Source of the DNA: Elmis aenea
Taxonomy: Eukaryota > Arthropoda > Insecta > Coleoptera > Elmidae
DNA length: 64,000 nucleotides
NCBI GenBank assembly: GCA_947652605.1
Contig: CANTFG010000240.1
Coordinates: 186,001 to 250,000 of the forward strand
Reading direction: 5' to 3'
Shown piece after piece: positions 50,110 through 61,881 of the stretch. The notes beneath the pieces are model-generated. The model worked only from the letters and a program-made list of their open reading frames with translations, searched no databases and had not been told where the DNA came from. The position numbers and the translations under genes are program-made. The stretch's first letter is position 1. Each line of letters starts with the position of its first letter.

Positions 50110-53100
50110 AATTAAACTCTATTTTATGCTAAAATTTGAACAAAATGTAACGAGCCGTTTTCGAAAAAAATTTTCAAAATTTTTAATTTTTTGAATAACT
50201 TTGTAAATTAAAATTCAAACTAGTTGAAACAAACGGCATTATACTAAGAAAGTTAAACTCTATAACATGCTAAAATTTGAACAAAATGTAACGAGCCGTT
50301 TTCGAGAAAAAAATTCAAAATTTTTAAAATTTTTAATTTTTTGAATAACTTTGTAAATTAAAATTCAAACTAGTTGAAACAAACGGCATTATACTAAGAA
50401 AGTTAAACTCTATAACATGCTAAAATTTGAACAAAATCGTATGAGCCTTTTTCGAGAAAAAAATTCAACATTTTCAAAATTTTTAATTTTTTGAATAACT
50501 TTGTAAATAAAATTTCAAACTAGTTGAAACAAACGGCAATATACTAAGAAAGTTAAACTCTATAACATGCTAAAATTTGAACAAAATCGTATGAGCCGTT
50601 TTCGAGAAAAAAATTCAAAATTTTCAAAATTTTTAATTTTTTGAATAACTTTGTAAATTAAAATTCAAACTAGTTGAAACAAACGGCATTATACTAAGAA
50701 AATTAAACTCTATTTTATGCCAAAATTTGAACAAAATGTAACGAGCCGTTTTCGAAAAAAATTTTCAAAATTTTTAATTTTTTGAATAACTTTGTAAATA
50801 AAATTTCAAACTAGTTGAAACAAACGGCAATATACTAAGAAAGTTAAACTCTATAACATGCTAAAATTTGAACAAAATCGTATGAGCCGTTTTCGAGAAA
50901 AAAATTCAAAATTTTCAAAATTTTTAATTTTTTGAATAACTTTGTAAATTAAAATTCAAACTAGTTGAAACAAACGGCATTATACTAAGAAAATTAAACT
51001 CTATTTTATGCTAAAATTTGAACAAAATGTAACGAGCCGTTTTCGAAAAAAATTTTCAAAATTTTTAATTTTTTGAATAACTTTGTAAATTAAAATTCAA
51101 ACTAGTTGAAACAAACGGCATTATACTAAGAAAGTTAAACTCTATAACATGCTAAAATTTGAACAAAATGTAACGAGCCGTTTTCGAGAAAAAAATTCAA
51201 AATTTTTAAAATTTTTAATTTTTTGAATAACTTTGTAAATTAAAATTCAAACTAGTTGAAACAAACGGCATTATACTAAGAAAGTTAAACTCTATAACAT
51301 GCTAAAATTTGAACAAAATCGTATGAGCCTTTTTCGAGAAAAAAATTCAACATTTTCAAAATTTTTAATTTTTTGAATAACTTTGTAAATAAAATTTCAA
51401 ACTAGTTGAAACAAACGGCAATATACTAAGAAAGTTAAACTCTATAACATGCTAAAATTTGAACAAAATCGTATGAGCCGTTTTCGAGAAAAAAATTCAA
51501 AATTTTCAAAATTTTTAATTTTTTGAATAACTTTGTAAATAAAATTTCAAACTAGTTGAAACAAACGGCAATATACTAAGAAAGTTAAACTCTATAACAT
51601 GCTAAAATTTGAACAAAATCGTATGAGCCGTTTTCGAGAAAAAAATTCAAAATTTTCAAAATTTTTAATTTTTTGAATAACTTTGTAAATTAAAATTCAA
51701 ACTAGTTGAAACAAACGGCATTATACTAAGAAAATTAAACTCTATTTTATGCTAAAATTTGAACAAAATGTAACGAGCCGTTTTCGAAAAAAATTTTCAA
51801 AATTTTTAATTTTTTGAATAACTTTGTAAATTAAAATTCAAACTAGTTGAAACAAACGGCATTATACTAAGAAAATTAAACTCTATTTTATGCCAAAATT
51901 TGAACAAAATGTAACGAGCCGTTTTCGAAAAAAATTTTCAAAATTTTTAATTTTTTGAATAACTTTGTAAATAAAATTTCAAACTAGTTGAAACAAACGG
52001 CAATATACTAAGAAAGTTAAACTCTATAACATGCTAAAATTTGAACAAAATCGTATGAGCCGTTTTCGAGAAAAAAATTCAAAATTTTCAAAATTTTTAA
52101 TTTTTTGAATAACTTTGTAAATTAAAATTCAAACTAGTTGAAACAAACGGCATTATACTAAGAAAATTAAACTCTATTTTATGCTAAAATTTGAACAAAA
52201 TGTAACGAGCCGTTTTCGAAAAAAATTTTCAAAATTTTTAATTTTTTGAATAACTTTGTAAATTAAAATTCAAACTAGTTGAAACAAACGGCATTATACT
52301 AAGAAAGTTAAACTCTATAACATGCTAAAATTTGAACAAAATGTAACGAGCCGTTTTCGAGAAAAAAATTCAAAATTTTTAAAATTTTTAATTTTTTGAA
52401 TAACTTTGTAAATTAAAATTCAAACTAGTTGAAACAAACGGCATTATACTAAGAAAGTTAAACTCTATAACATGCTAAAATTTGAACAAAATCGTATGAG
52501 CCTTTTTCGAGAAAAAAATTCAACATTTTCAAAATTTTTAATTTTTTGAATAACTTTGTAAATAAAATTTCAAACTAGTTGAAACAAACGGCAATATACT
52601 AAGAAAGTTAAACTCTATAACATGCTAAAATTTGAACAAAATCGTATGAGCCGTTTTCGAGAAAAAAATTCAAAATTTTCAAAATTTTTAATTTTTTGAA
52701 TAACTTTGTAAATTAAAATTCAAACTAGTTGAAACAAACGGCATTATACTAAGAAAATTAAACTCTATTTTATGCCAAAATTTGAACAAAATGTAACGAG
52801 CCGTTTTCGAAAAAAATTTTCAAAATTTTTAATTTTTTGAATAACTTTGTAAATAAAATTTCAAACTAGTTGAAACAAACGGCAATATACTAAGAAAGTT
52901 AAACTCTATAACATGCTAAAATTTGAACAAAATCGTATGAGCCGTTTTCGAGAAAAAAATTCAAAATTTTCAAAATTTTTAATTTTTTGAATAACTTTGT
53001 AAATTAAAATTCAAACTAGTTGAAACAAACGGCAATATACTAAGAAAATTAAACTCTATTTTATGCTAAAATTTGAACAAAATGTAACGAGCCGTTTTCG

Positions 53101-53928
53101 AAAAAAATTTTCAAAATTTTTAATTTTTTGAATAACTTTGTAAATTAAAATTCAAACTAGTTGAAACAAACGGCATTATACTAAGAAAGTTAAACTCTAT
53201 AACATGCTAAAATTTGAACAAAATGTAACGAGCCGTTTTCGAGAAAAAAATTCAAAATTTTTAAAATTTTTAATTTTTTGAATAACTTTGTAAATTAAAA
53301 TTCAAACTAGTTGAAACAAACGGCATTATACTAAGAAAGTTAAACTCTATAACATGCTAAAATTTGAACAAAATCGTATGAGCCTTTTTCGAGAAAAAAA
53401 TTCAACATTTTCAAAATTTTTAATTTTTTGAATAACTTTGTAAATAAAATTTCAAACTAGTTGAAACAAACGGCAATATACTAAGAAAGTTAAACTCTAT
53501 AACATGCTAAAATTTGAACAAAATCGTATGAGCCGTTTTCGAGAAAAAAATTCAAAATTTTCAAAATTTTTAATTTTTTGAATAACTTTGTAAATAAAAT
53601 TTCAAACTAGTTGAAACAAACGGCAATATACTAAGAAAGTTAAACTCTATAACATGCTAAAATTTGAACAAAATCGTATGAGCCGTTTTCGAGAAAAAAA
53701 TTCAAAATTTTCAAAATTTTTAATTTTTTGAATAACTTTGTAAATTAAAATTCAAACTAGTTGAAACAAACGGCATTATACTAAGAAAATTAAACTCTAT
53801 TTTATGCTAAAATTTGAACAAAATGTAACGAGCCGTTTTCGAAAAAAATTTTCAAAATTTTTAATTTTTTGAATAACTTTGTAAATTAAAATTCAAACTA
53901 GTTGAAACAAACGGCATTATACTAAGAA
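50110..53928 (+). repeat. 2055 bp 14-mer and partial second copy
   Basis: Cm-D-G-B-A-B-Cm-D-G-B'-B-Cm-A-B fills 50110-52164. From 52165 the same order repeats for 12 monomers (1764 bp, to 53928), after which D replaces A. The B at 52897-53046 has the mismatched F body with caatatac and is followed by a P-headed Cm, unlike its counterpart at 50842-50991, so one crossover or conversion occurred within the second copy. Confidence 0.88.
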
Positions 53929-56742
53929 AGTTAAACTCTATAACATGCTAAAATTTGAACAAAATGTAACGAGCCGTTTTCGAGAAAAAAATTCAAAATT
54001 TTTAAAATTTTTAATTTTTTGAATAACTTTGTAAATTAAAATTCAAACTAGTTGAAACAAACGGCATTATACTAAGAAAGTTAAACTCTATAACATGCTA
54101 AAATTTGAACAAAATCGTATGAGCCTTTTTCGAGAAAAAAATTCAACATTTTCAAAATTTTTAATTTTTTGAATAACTTTGTAAATAAAATTTCAAACTA
54201 GTTGAAACAAACGGCAATATACTAAGAAAGTTAAACTCTATAACATGCTAAAATTTGAACAAAATCGTATGAGCCGTTTTCGAGAAAAAAATTCAAAATT
54301 TTCAAAATTTTTAATTTTTTGAATAACTTTGTAAATAAAATTTCAAACTAGTTGAAACAAACGGCAATATACTAAGAAAGTTAAACTCTATAACATGCTA
54401 AAATTTGAACAAAATCGTATGAGCCGTTTTCGAGAAAAAAATTCAAAATTTTCAAAATTTTTAATTTTTTGAATAACTTTGTAAATTAAAATTCAAACTA
54501 GTTGAAACAAACGGCATTATACTAAGAAAATTAAACTCTATTTTATGCTAAAATTTGAACAAAATGTAACGAGCCGTTTTCGAAAAAAATTTTCAAAATT
54601 TTTAATTTTTTGAATAACTTTGTAAATTAAAATTCAAACTAGTTGAAACAAACGGCATTATACTAAGAAAATTAAACTCTATTTTATGCCAAAATTTGAA
54701 CAAAATGTAACGAGCCGTTTTCGAAAAAAATTTTCAAAATTTTTAATTTTTTGAATAACTTTGTAAATAAAATTTCAAACTAGTTGAAACAAACGGCAAT
54801 ATACTAAGAAAGTTAAACTCTATAACATGCTAAAATTTGAACAAAATCGTATGAGCCGTTTTCGAGAAAAAAATTCAAAATTTTCAAAATTTTTAATTTT
54901 TTGAATAACTTTGTAAATAAAATTTCAAACTAGTTGAAACAAACGGCAATATACTAAGAAAGTTAAACTCTATAACATGCTAAAATTTGAACAAAATCGT
55001 ATGAGCCGTTTTCGAGAAAAAAATTCAAAATTTTCAAAATTTTTAATTTTTTGAATAACTTTGTAAATAAAATTTCAAACTAGTTGAAACAAACGGCAAT
55101 ATACTAAGAAAGTTAAACTCTATAACATGCTAAAATTTGAACAAAATCGTATGAGCCGTTTTCGAGAAAAAAATTCAAAATTTTCAAAATTTTTAATTTT
55201 TTGAATAACTTTGTAAATTAAAATTCAAACTAGTTGAAACAAACGGCATTATACTAAGAAAATTAAACTCTATTTTATGCTAAAATTTGAACAAAATGTA
55301 ACGAGCCGTTTTCGAAAAAAATTTTCAAAATTTTTAATTTTTTGAATAACTTTGTAAATTAAAATTCAAACTAGTTGAAACAAACGGCATTATACTAAGA
55401 AAGTTAAACTCTATAACATGCTAAAATTTGAACAAAATGTAACGAGCCGTTTTCGAGAAAAAAATTCAAAATTTTTAAAATTTTTAATTTTTTGAATAAC
55501 TTTGTAAATTAAAATTCAAACTAGTTGAAACAAACGGCATTATACTAAGAAAGTTAAACTCTATAACATGCTAAAATTTGAACAAAATCGTATGAGCCTT
55601 TTTCGAGAAAAAAATTCAACATTTTCAAAATTTTTAATTTTTTGAATAACTTTGTAAATAAAATTTCAAACTAGTTGAAACAAACGGCAATATACTAAGA
55701 AAGTTAAACTCTATAACATGCTAAAATTTGAACAAAATCGTATGAGCCGTTTTCGAGAAAAAAATTCAAAATTTTCTAAATTTTTAATTTTTTGAATAAC
55801 TTTGTAAATAAAATTTCAAACTAGTTGAAACAAACGGCAATATACTAAGAAAGTTAAACTCTATAACATGCTAAAATTTGAACAAAATCGTATGAGCCGT
55901 TTTCGAGAAAAAAATTCAAAATTTTCAAAATTTTTAATTTTTTGAATAACTTTGTAAATTAAAATTCAAACTAGTTGAAACAAACGGCATTATACTAAGA
56001 AAATTAAACTCTATTTTATGCTAAAATTTGAACAAAATGTAACGAGCCGTTTTCGAAAAAAATTTTCAAAATTTTTAATTTTTTGAATAACTTTGTAAAT
56101 TAAAATTCAAACTAGTTGAAACAAACGGCATTATACTAAGAAAGTTAAACTCTATAACATGCTAAAATTTGAACAAAATGTAACGAGCCGTTTTCGAGAA
56201 AAAAATTCAAAATTTTTAAAATTTTTAATTTTTTGAATAACTTTGTAAATTAAAATTCAAACTAGTTGAAACAAACGGCATTATACTAAGAAAGTTAAAC
56301 TCTATAACATGCTAAAATTTGAACAAAATCGTATGAGCCTTTTTCGAGAAAAAAATTCAACATTTTCAAAATTTTTAATTTTTTGAATAACTTTGTAAAT
56401 AAAATTTCAAACTAGTTGAAACAAACGGCAATATACTAAGAAAGTTAAACTCTATAACATGCTAAAATTTGAACAAAATCGTATGAGCCGTTTTCGAGAA
56501 AAAAATTCAAAATTTTCAAAATTTTTAATTTTTTGAATAACTTTGTAAATAAAATTTCAAACTAGTTGAAACAAACGGCAATATACTAAGAAAGTTAAAC
56601 TCTATAACATGCTAAAATTTGAACAAAATCGTATGAGCCGTTTTCGAGAAAAAAATTCAAAATTTTCAAAATTTTTAATTTTTTGAATAACTTTGTAAAT
56701 TAAAATTCAAACTAGTTGAAACAAACGGCATTATACTAAGAA
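53047..56742 (+). repeat. Higher-order repeat, 741 bp 5-mer Cm-D-G-B'-B
   Basis: Units start at 53047, 53788, 55261 and 56002, each 741 bp, interrupted by Cm-A-B'-B'-B (54529-55260). The copies are nearly identical; one carries ttttctaaattttt at 55702-55851. This 5-mer is the simplest regular unit of the G family. It recurs singly at 59809-60549 and 61141-61881, embedded in the gagtcg-containing region. Confidence 0.9.
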
Positions 56743-57333
56743 AATTAAACTCTATTTTATGCTAAAATTTGAACAAAATGTAACGAGTCGTTTTCGAAAA
56801 AAAATTTCAAAATTTTTAATTTTTTGAATAACTTTGTAAATTAAAATTCAAACTAGTTGAAACAAACGGCATTATACTAAGAAAGTTAAACTCTATAACA
56901 TGCTAAAATTTGAACAAAATCGTATGAGCCTTTTTCGAGAAAAAAATTCAACATTTTCAAAATTTTTAATTTTTTGAATAACTTTGTAAATAAAATTTCA
57001 AACTAGTTGAAACAAACGGCAATATACTAAGAAAGTTAAACTCTATAACATGCTAAAATTTGAACAAAATCGTATGAGCCGTTTTCGAGAAAAAAATTCA
57101 AAATTTTCAAAATTTTTAATTTTTTGAATAACTTTGTAAATAAAATTTCAAACTAGTTGAAACAAACGGCAATATACTAAGAAAGTTAAACTCTATAACA
57201 TGCTAAAATTTGAACAAAATCGTATGAGCCGTTTTCGAGAAAAAAATTCAAAATTTTCAAAATTTTTAATTTTTTGAATAACTTTGTAAATTAAAATTCA
57301 AACTAGTTGAAACAAACGGCATTATACTAAGAA

Positions 57334-57473
57334 AATTAAACTCTATTTTATGCTAAAATTTGAACAAAATGTAACGAGTCGTTTTCGAAAAAAATTTCAA
57401 AATTTTTAATTTTTTGAATAACTTTGTAAATTAAAATTCAAACTAGTTGAAACAAACGGCATTATACTAAGAA
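57334..57473 (+). repeat. 140 bp C monomer (one A lost), exemplar
   Basis: A gagtcg C monomer whose spacer has seven A and three T, one base shorter than any other short type. The same form recurs at 58356-58495, 59378-59517, 62473-62612 and 63495-63634. Each time it is followed by a full-length gagtcg C. The single-base slip therefore arose once and spread by copying of the larger unit. Confidence 0.88.
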
Positions 57474-57764
57474 AATTAAACTCTATTTTATGCTAAAATT
57501 TGAACAAAATGTAACGAGTCGTTTTCGAAAAAAAATTTCAAAATTTTTAATTTTTTGAATAACTTTGTAAATTAAAATTCAAACTAGTTGAAACAAACGG
57601 CATTATACTAAGAAAGGTAAACTCTATAACATGCTAAAATTTGAACAAAATCGTATGAGCCGTTTTCGAGAAAAAAATTCAAAATTTTCAAAATTTTTAA
57701 TTTTTTGAATAACTTTGTAAATTAAAATTCAAACTAGTTGAAACAAACGGCATTATACTAAGAA

Positions 57765-59748
57765 AATTAAACTCTATTTTATGCTAAAATTTGAACAAAA
57801 TGTAACGAGTCGTTTTCGAAAAAAAATTTCAAAATTTTTAATTTTTTGAATAACTTTGTAAATTAAAATTCAAACTAGTTGAAACAAACGGCATTATACT
57901 AAGAAAGTTAAACTCTATAACATGCTAAAATTTGAACAAAATCGTATGAGCCTTTTTCGAGAAAAAAATTCAACATTTTCAAAATTTTTAATTTTTTGAA
58001 TAACTTTGTAAATAAAATTTCAAACTAGTTGAAACAAACGGCAATATACTAAGAAAGTTAAACTCTATAACATGCTAAAATTTGAACAAAATCGTATGAG
58101 CCGTTTTCGAGAAAAAAATTCAAAATTTTCAAAATTTTTAATTTTTTGAATAACTTTGTAAATAAAATTTCAAACTAGTTGAAACAAACGGCAATATACT
58201 AAGAAAGTTAAACTCTATAACATGCTAAAATTTGAACAAAATCGTATGAGCCGTTTTCGAGAAAAAAATTCAAAATTTTCAAAATTTTTAATTTTTTGAA
58301 TAACTTTGTAAATTAAAATTCAAACTAGTTGAAACAAACGGCATTATACTAAGAAAATTAAACTCTATTTTATGCTAAAATTTGAACAAAATGTAACGAG
58401 TCGTTTTCGAAAAAAATTTCAAAATTTTTAATTTTTTGAATAACTTTGTAAATTAAAATTCAAACTAGTTGAAACAAACGGCATTATACTAAGAAAATTA
58501 AACTCTATTTTATGCTAAAATTTGAACAAAATGTAACGAGTCGTTTTCGAAAAAAAATTTCAAAATTTTTAATTTTTTGAATAACTTTGTAAATTAAAAT
58601 TCAAACTAGTTGAAACAAACGGCATTATACTAAGAAAGGTAAACTCTATAACATGCTAAAATTTGAACAAAATCGTATGAGCCGTTTTCGAGAAAAAAAT
58701 TCAAAATTTTCAAAATTTTTAATTTTTTGAATAACTTTGTAAATTAAAATTCAAACTAGTTGAAACAAACGGCATTATACTAAGAAAATTAAACTCTATT
58801 TTATGCCAAAATTTGAACAAAATGTAACGAGCCGTTTTCGAAAAAAATTTTCAAAATTTTTAATTTTTTGAATAACTTTGTAAATAAAATTTCAAACTAG
58901 TTGAAACAAACGGCAATATACTAAGAAAGTTAAACTCTATAACATGCTAAAATTTGAACAAAATCGTATGAGCCGTTTTCGAGAAAAAAATTCAAAATTT
59001 TTAAAATTTTTAATTTTTTGAATAACTTTGTAAATTAAAATTCAAACTAGTTGAAACAAACGGCATTATACTAAGAAAGTTAAACTCTATAACATGCTAA
59101 AATTTGAACAAAATCGTATGAGCCGTTTTCGAGAAAAAAATTCAACATTTTCAAAATTTTTAATTTTTTGAATAACTTTGTAAATAAAATTTCAAACTAG
59201 TTGAAACAAACGGCAATATACTAAGAAAGTTAAACTCTATAACATGCTAAAATTTGAACAAAATCGTATGAGCCGTTTTCGAGAAAAAAATTCAAAATTT
59301 TCAAAATTTTTAATTTTTTGAATAACTTTGTAAATTAAAATTCAAACTAGTTGAAACAAACGGCATTATACTAAGAAAATTAAACTCTATTTTATGCTAA
59401 AATTTGAACAAAATGTAACGAGTCGTTTTCGAAAAAAATTTCAAAATTTTTAATTTTTTGAATAACTTTGTAAATTAAAATTCAAACTAGTTGAAACAAA
59501 CGGCATTATACTAAGAAAATTAAACTCTATTTTATGCTAAAATTTGAACAAAATGTAACGAGTCGTTTTCGAAAAAAAATTTCAAAATTTTTAATTTTTT
59601 GAATAACTTTGTAAATTAAAATTCAAACTAGTTGAAACAAACGGCATTATACTAAGAAAGTTAAACTCTATAACATGCTAAAATTTGAACAAAATCGTAT
59701 GAGCCGTTTTCGAGAAAAAAATTCAAAATTTTCAAAATTTTTAATTTT
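57765..59748 (+). repeat. Left copy of a 4117 bp offset duplication
   Basis: C-G-B'-B-C140-C-B(ggt)-A-Db-B(caacatt)-B-C140-C-B recurs from 61882 at an offset of 4117 bp. The markers are gagtcg of the 140 bp monomers (58398 to 62515, 59420 to 63537) and ggtaaac (58638 to 62755). The copies differ at the last head: gttaaac here at 59660, ggtaaac at 63777. Left of 57765 the B heads and tails differ (ggt here, gtt there). Confidence 0.88.
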
Positions 59749-59808
59749 TTGAATAACTTTGTAAATTAAAATTCAAACTAGTTGAAACAAACGGCATTAT
59801 ACTAAGAA

Positions 59809-61881
59809 AATTAAACTCTATTTTATGCTAAAATTTGAACAAAATGTAACGAGCCGTTTTCGAAAAAAATTTTCAAAATTTTTAATTTTTTGAATAACTT
59901 TGTAAATTAAAATTCAAACTAGTTGAAACAAACGGCATTATACTAAGAAAGTTAAACTCTATAACATGCTAAAATTTGAACAAAATGTAACGAGCCGTTT
60001 TCGAGAAAAAAATTCAAAATTTTTAAAATTTTTAATTTTTTGAATAACTTTGTAAATTAAAATTCAAACTAGTTGAAACAAACGGCATTATACTAAGAAA
60101 GTTAAACTCTATAACATGCTAAAATTTGAACAAAATCGTATGAGCCTTTTTCGAGAAAAAAATTCAACATTTTCAAAATTTTTAATTTTTTGAATAACTT
60201 TGTAAATAAAATTTCAAACTAGTTGAAACAAACGGCAATATACTAAGAAAGTTAAACTCTATAACATGCTAAAATTTGAACAAAATCGTATGAGCCGTTT
60301 TCGAGAAAAAAATTCAAAATTTTCAAAATTTTTAATTTTTTGAATAACTTTGTAAATAAAATTTCAAACTAGTTGAAACAAACGGCAATATACTAAGAAA
60401 GTTAAACTCTATAACATGCTAAAATTTGAACAAAATCGTATGAGCCGTTTTCGAGAAAAAAATTCAAAATTTTCAAAATTTTTAATTTTTTGAATAACTT
60501 TGTAAATTAAAATTCAAACTAGTTGAAACAAACGGCATTATACTAAGAAAATTAAACTCTATTTTATGCTAAAATTTGAACAAAATGTAACGAGTCGTTT
60601 TCGAAAAAAAATTTCAAAATTTTTAATTTTTTGAATAACTTTGTAAATTAAAATTCAAACTAGTTGAAACAAACGGCATTATACTAAGAAAGTTAAACTC
60701 TATAACATGCTAAAATTTGAACAAAATCGTATGAGCCTTTTTCGAGAAAAAAATTCAACATTTTCAAAATTTTTAATTTTTTGAATAACTTTGTAAATAA
60801 AATTTCAAACTAGTTGAAACAAACGGCAATATACTAAGAAAGTTAAACTCTATAACATGCTAAAATTTGAACAAAATCGTATGAGCCGTTTTCGAGAAAA
60901 AAATTCAAAATTTTCAAAATTTTTAATTTTTTGAATAACTTTGTAAATAAAATTTCAAACTAGTTGAAACAAACGGCAATATACTAAGAAAGTTAAACTC
61001 TATAACATGCTAAAATTTGAACAAAATCGTATGAGCCGTTTTCGAGAAAAAAATTCAAAATTTTCAAAATTTTTAATTTTTTGAATAACTTTGTAAATTA
61101 AAATTCAAACTAGTTGAAACAAACGGCATTATACTAAGAAAATTAAACTCTATTTTATGCTAAAATTTGAACAAAATGTAACGAGCCGTTTTCGAAAAAA
61201 ATTTTCAAAATTTTTAATTTTTTGAATAACTTTGTAAATTAAAATTCAAACTAGTTGAAACAAACGGCATTATACTAAGAAAGTTAAACTCTATAACATG
61301 CTAAAATTTGAACAAAATGTAACGAGCCGTTTTCGAGAAAAAAATTCAAAATTTTTAAAATTTTTAATTTTTTGAATAACTTTGTAAATTAAAATTCAAA
61401 CTAGTTGAAACAAACGGCATTATACTAAGAAAGTTAAACTCTATAACATGCTAAAATTTGAACAAAATCGTATGAGCCTTTTTCGAGAAAAAAATTCAAC
61501 ATTTTCAAAATTTTTAATTTTTTGAATAACTTTGTAAATAAAATTTCAAACTAGTTGAAACAAACGGCAATATACTAAGAAAGTTAAACTCTATAACATG
61601 CTAAAATTTGAACAAAATCGTATGAGCCGTTTTCGAGAAAAAAATTCAAAATTTTCAAAATTTTTAATTTTTTGAATAACTTTGTAAATAAAATTTCAAA
61701 CTAGTTGAAACAAACGGCAATATACTAAGAAAGTTAAACTCTATAACATGCTAAAATTTGAACAAAATCGTATGAGCCGTTTTCGAGAAAAAAATTCAAA
61801 ATTTTCAAAATTTTTAATTTTTTGAATAACTTTGTAAATTAAAATTCAAACTAGTTGAAACAAACGGCATTATACTAAGAA
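59809..61881 (+). repeat. Cm-D-G-B'-B / C(gagtcg)-G-B'-B segment between the 4117 bp copies
   Basis: Two 741 bp Cm-D-G-B'-B units (59809-60549 and 61141-61881) are separated by a 591 bp C(gagtcg)-G-B'-B (60550-61140), so the order repeats at 1332 bp. The same two modules stand side by side at 56002-57333. The segment lies between the two copies of the 4117 bp offset block and shows how that block was built from pre-existing modules. Confidence 0.87.

Larger units (their letters stand above)
56743..59808 (+). repeat. gagtcg region with 1022 bp 7-mers and 140 bp monomers
   Basis: C(gagtcg)-G-B'-B (56743-57333) is followed by units starting with a 140 bp C at 57334 and 58356, and a third at 59378. 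The spacing is 1022 bp both times. The first unit is C140-C-B(ggt)-C-G-B'-B and the second C140-C-B(ggt)-A-Db-B(caacatt)-B. Although they have the same length, their last four monomers differ, so 1022 bp is conserved while content was exchanged. Confidence 0.88.
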
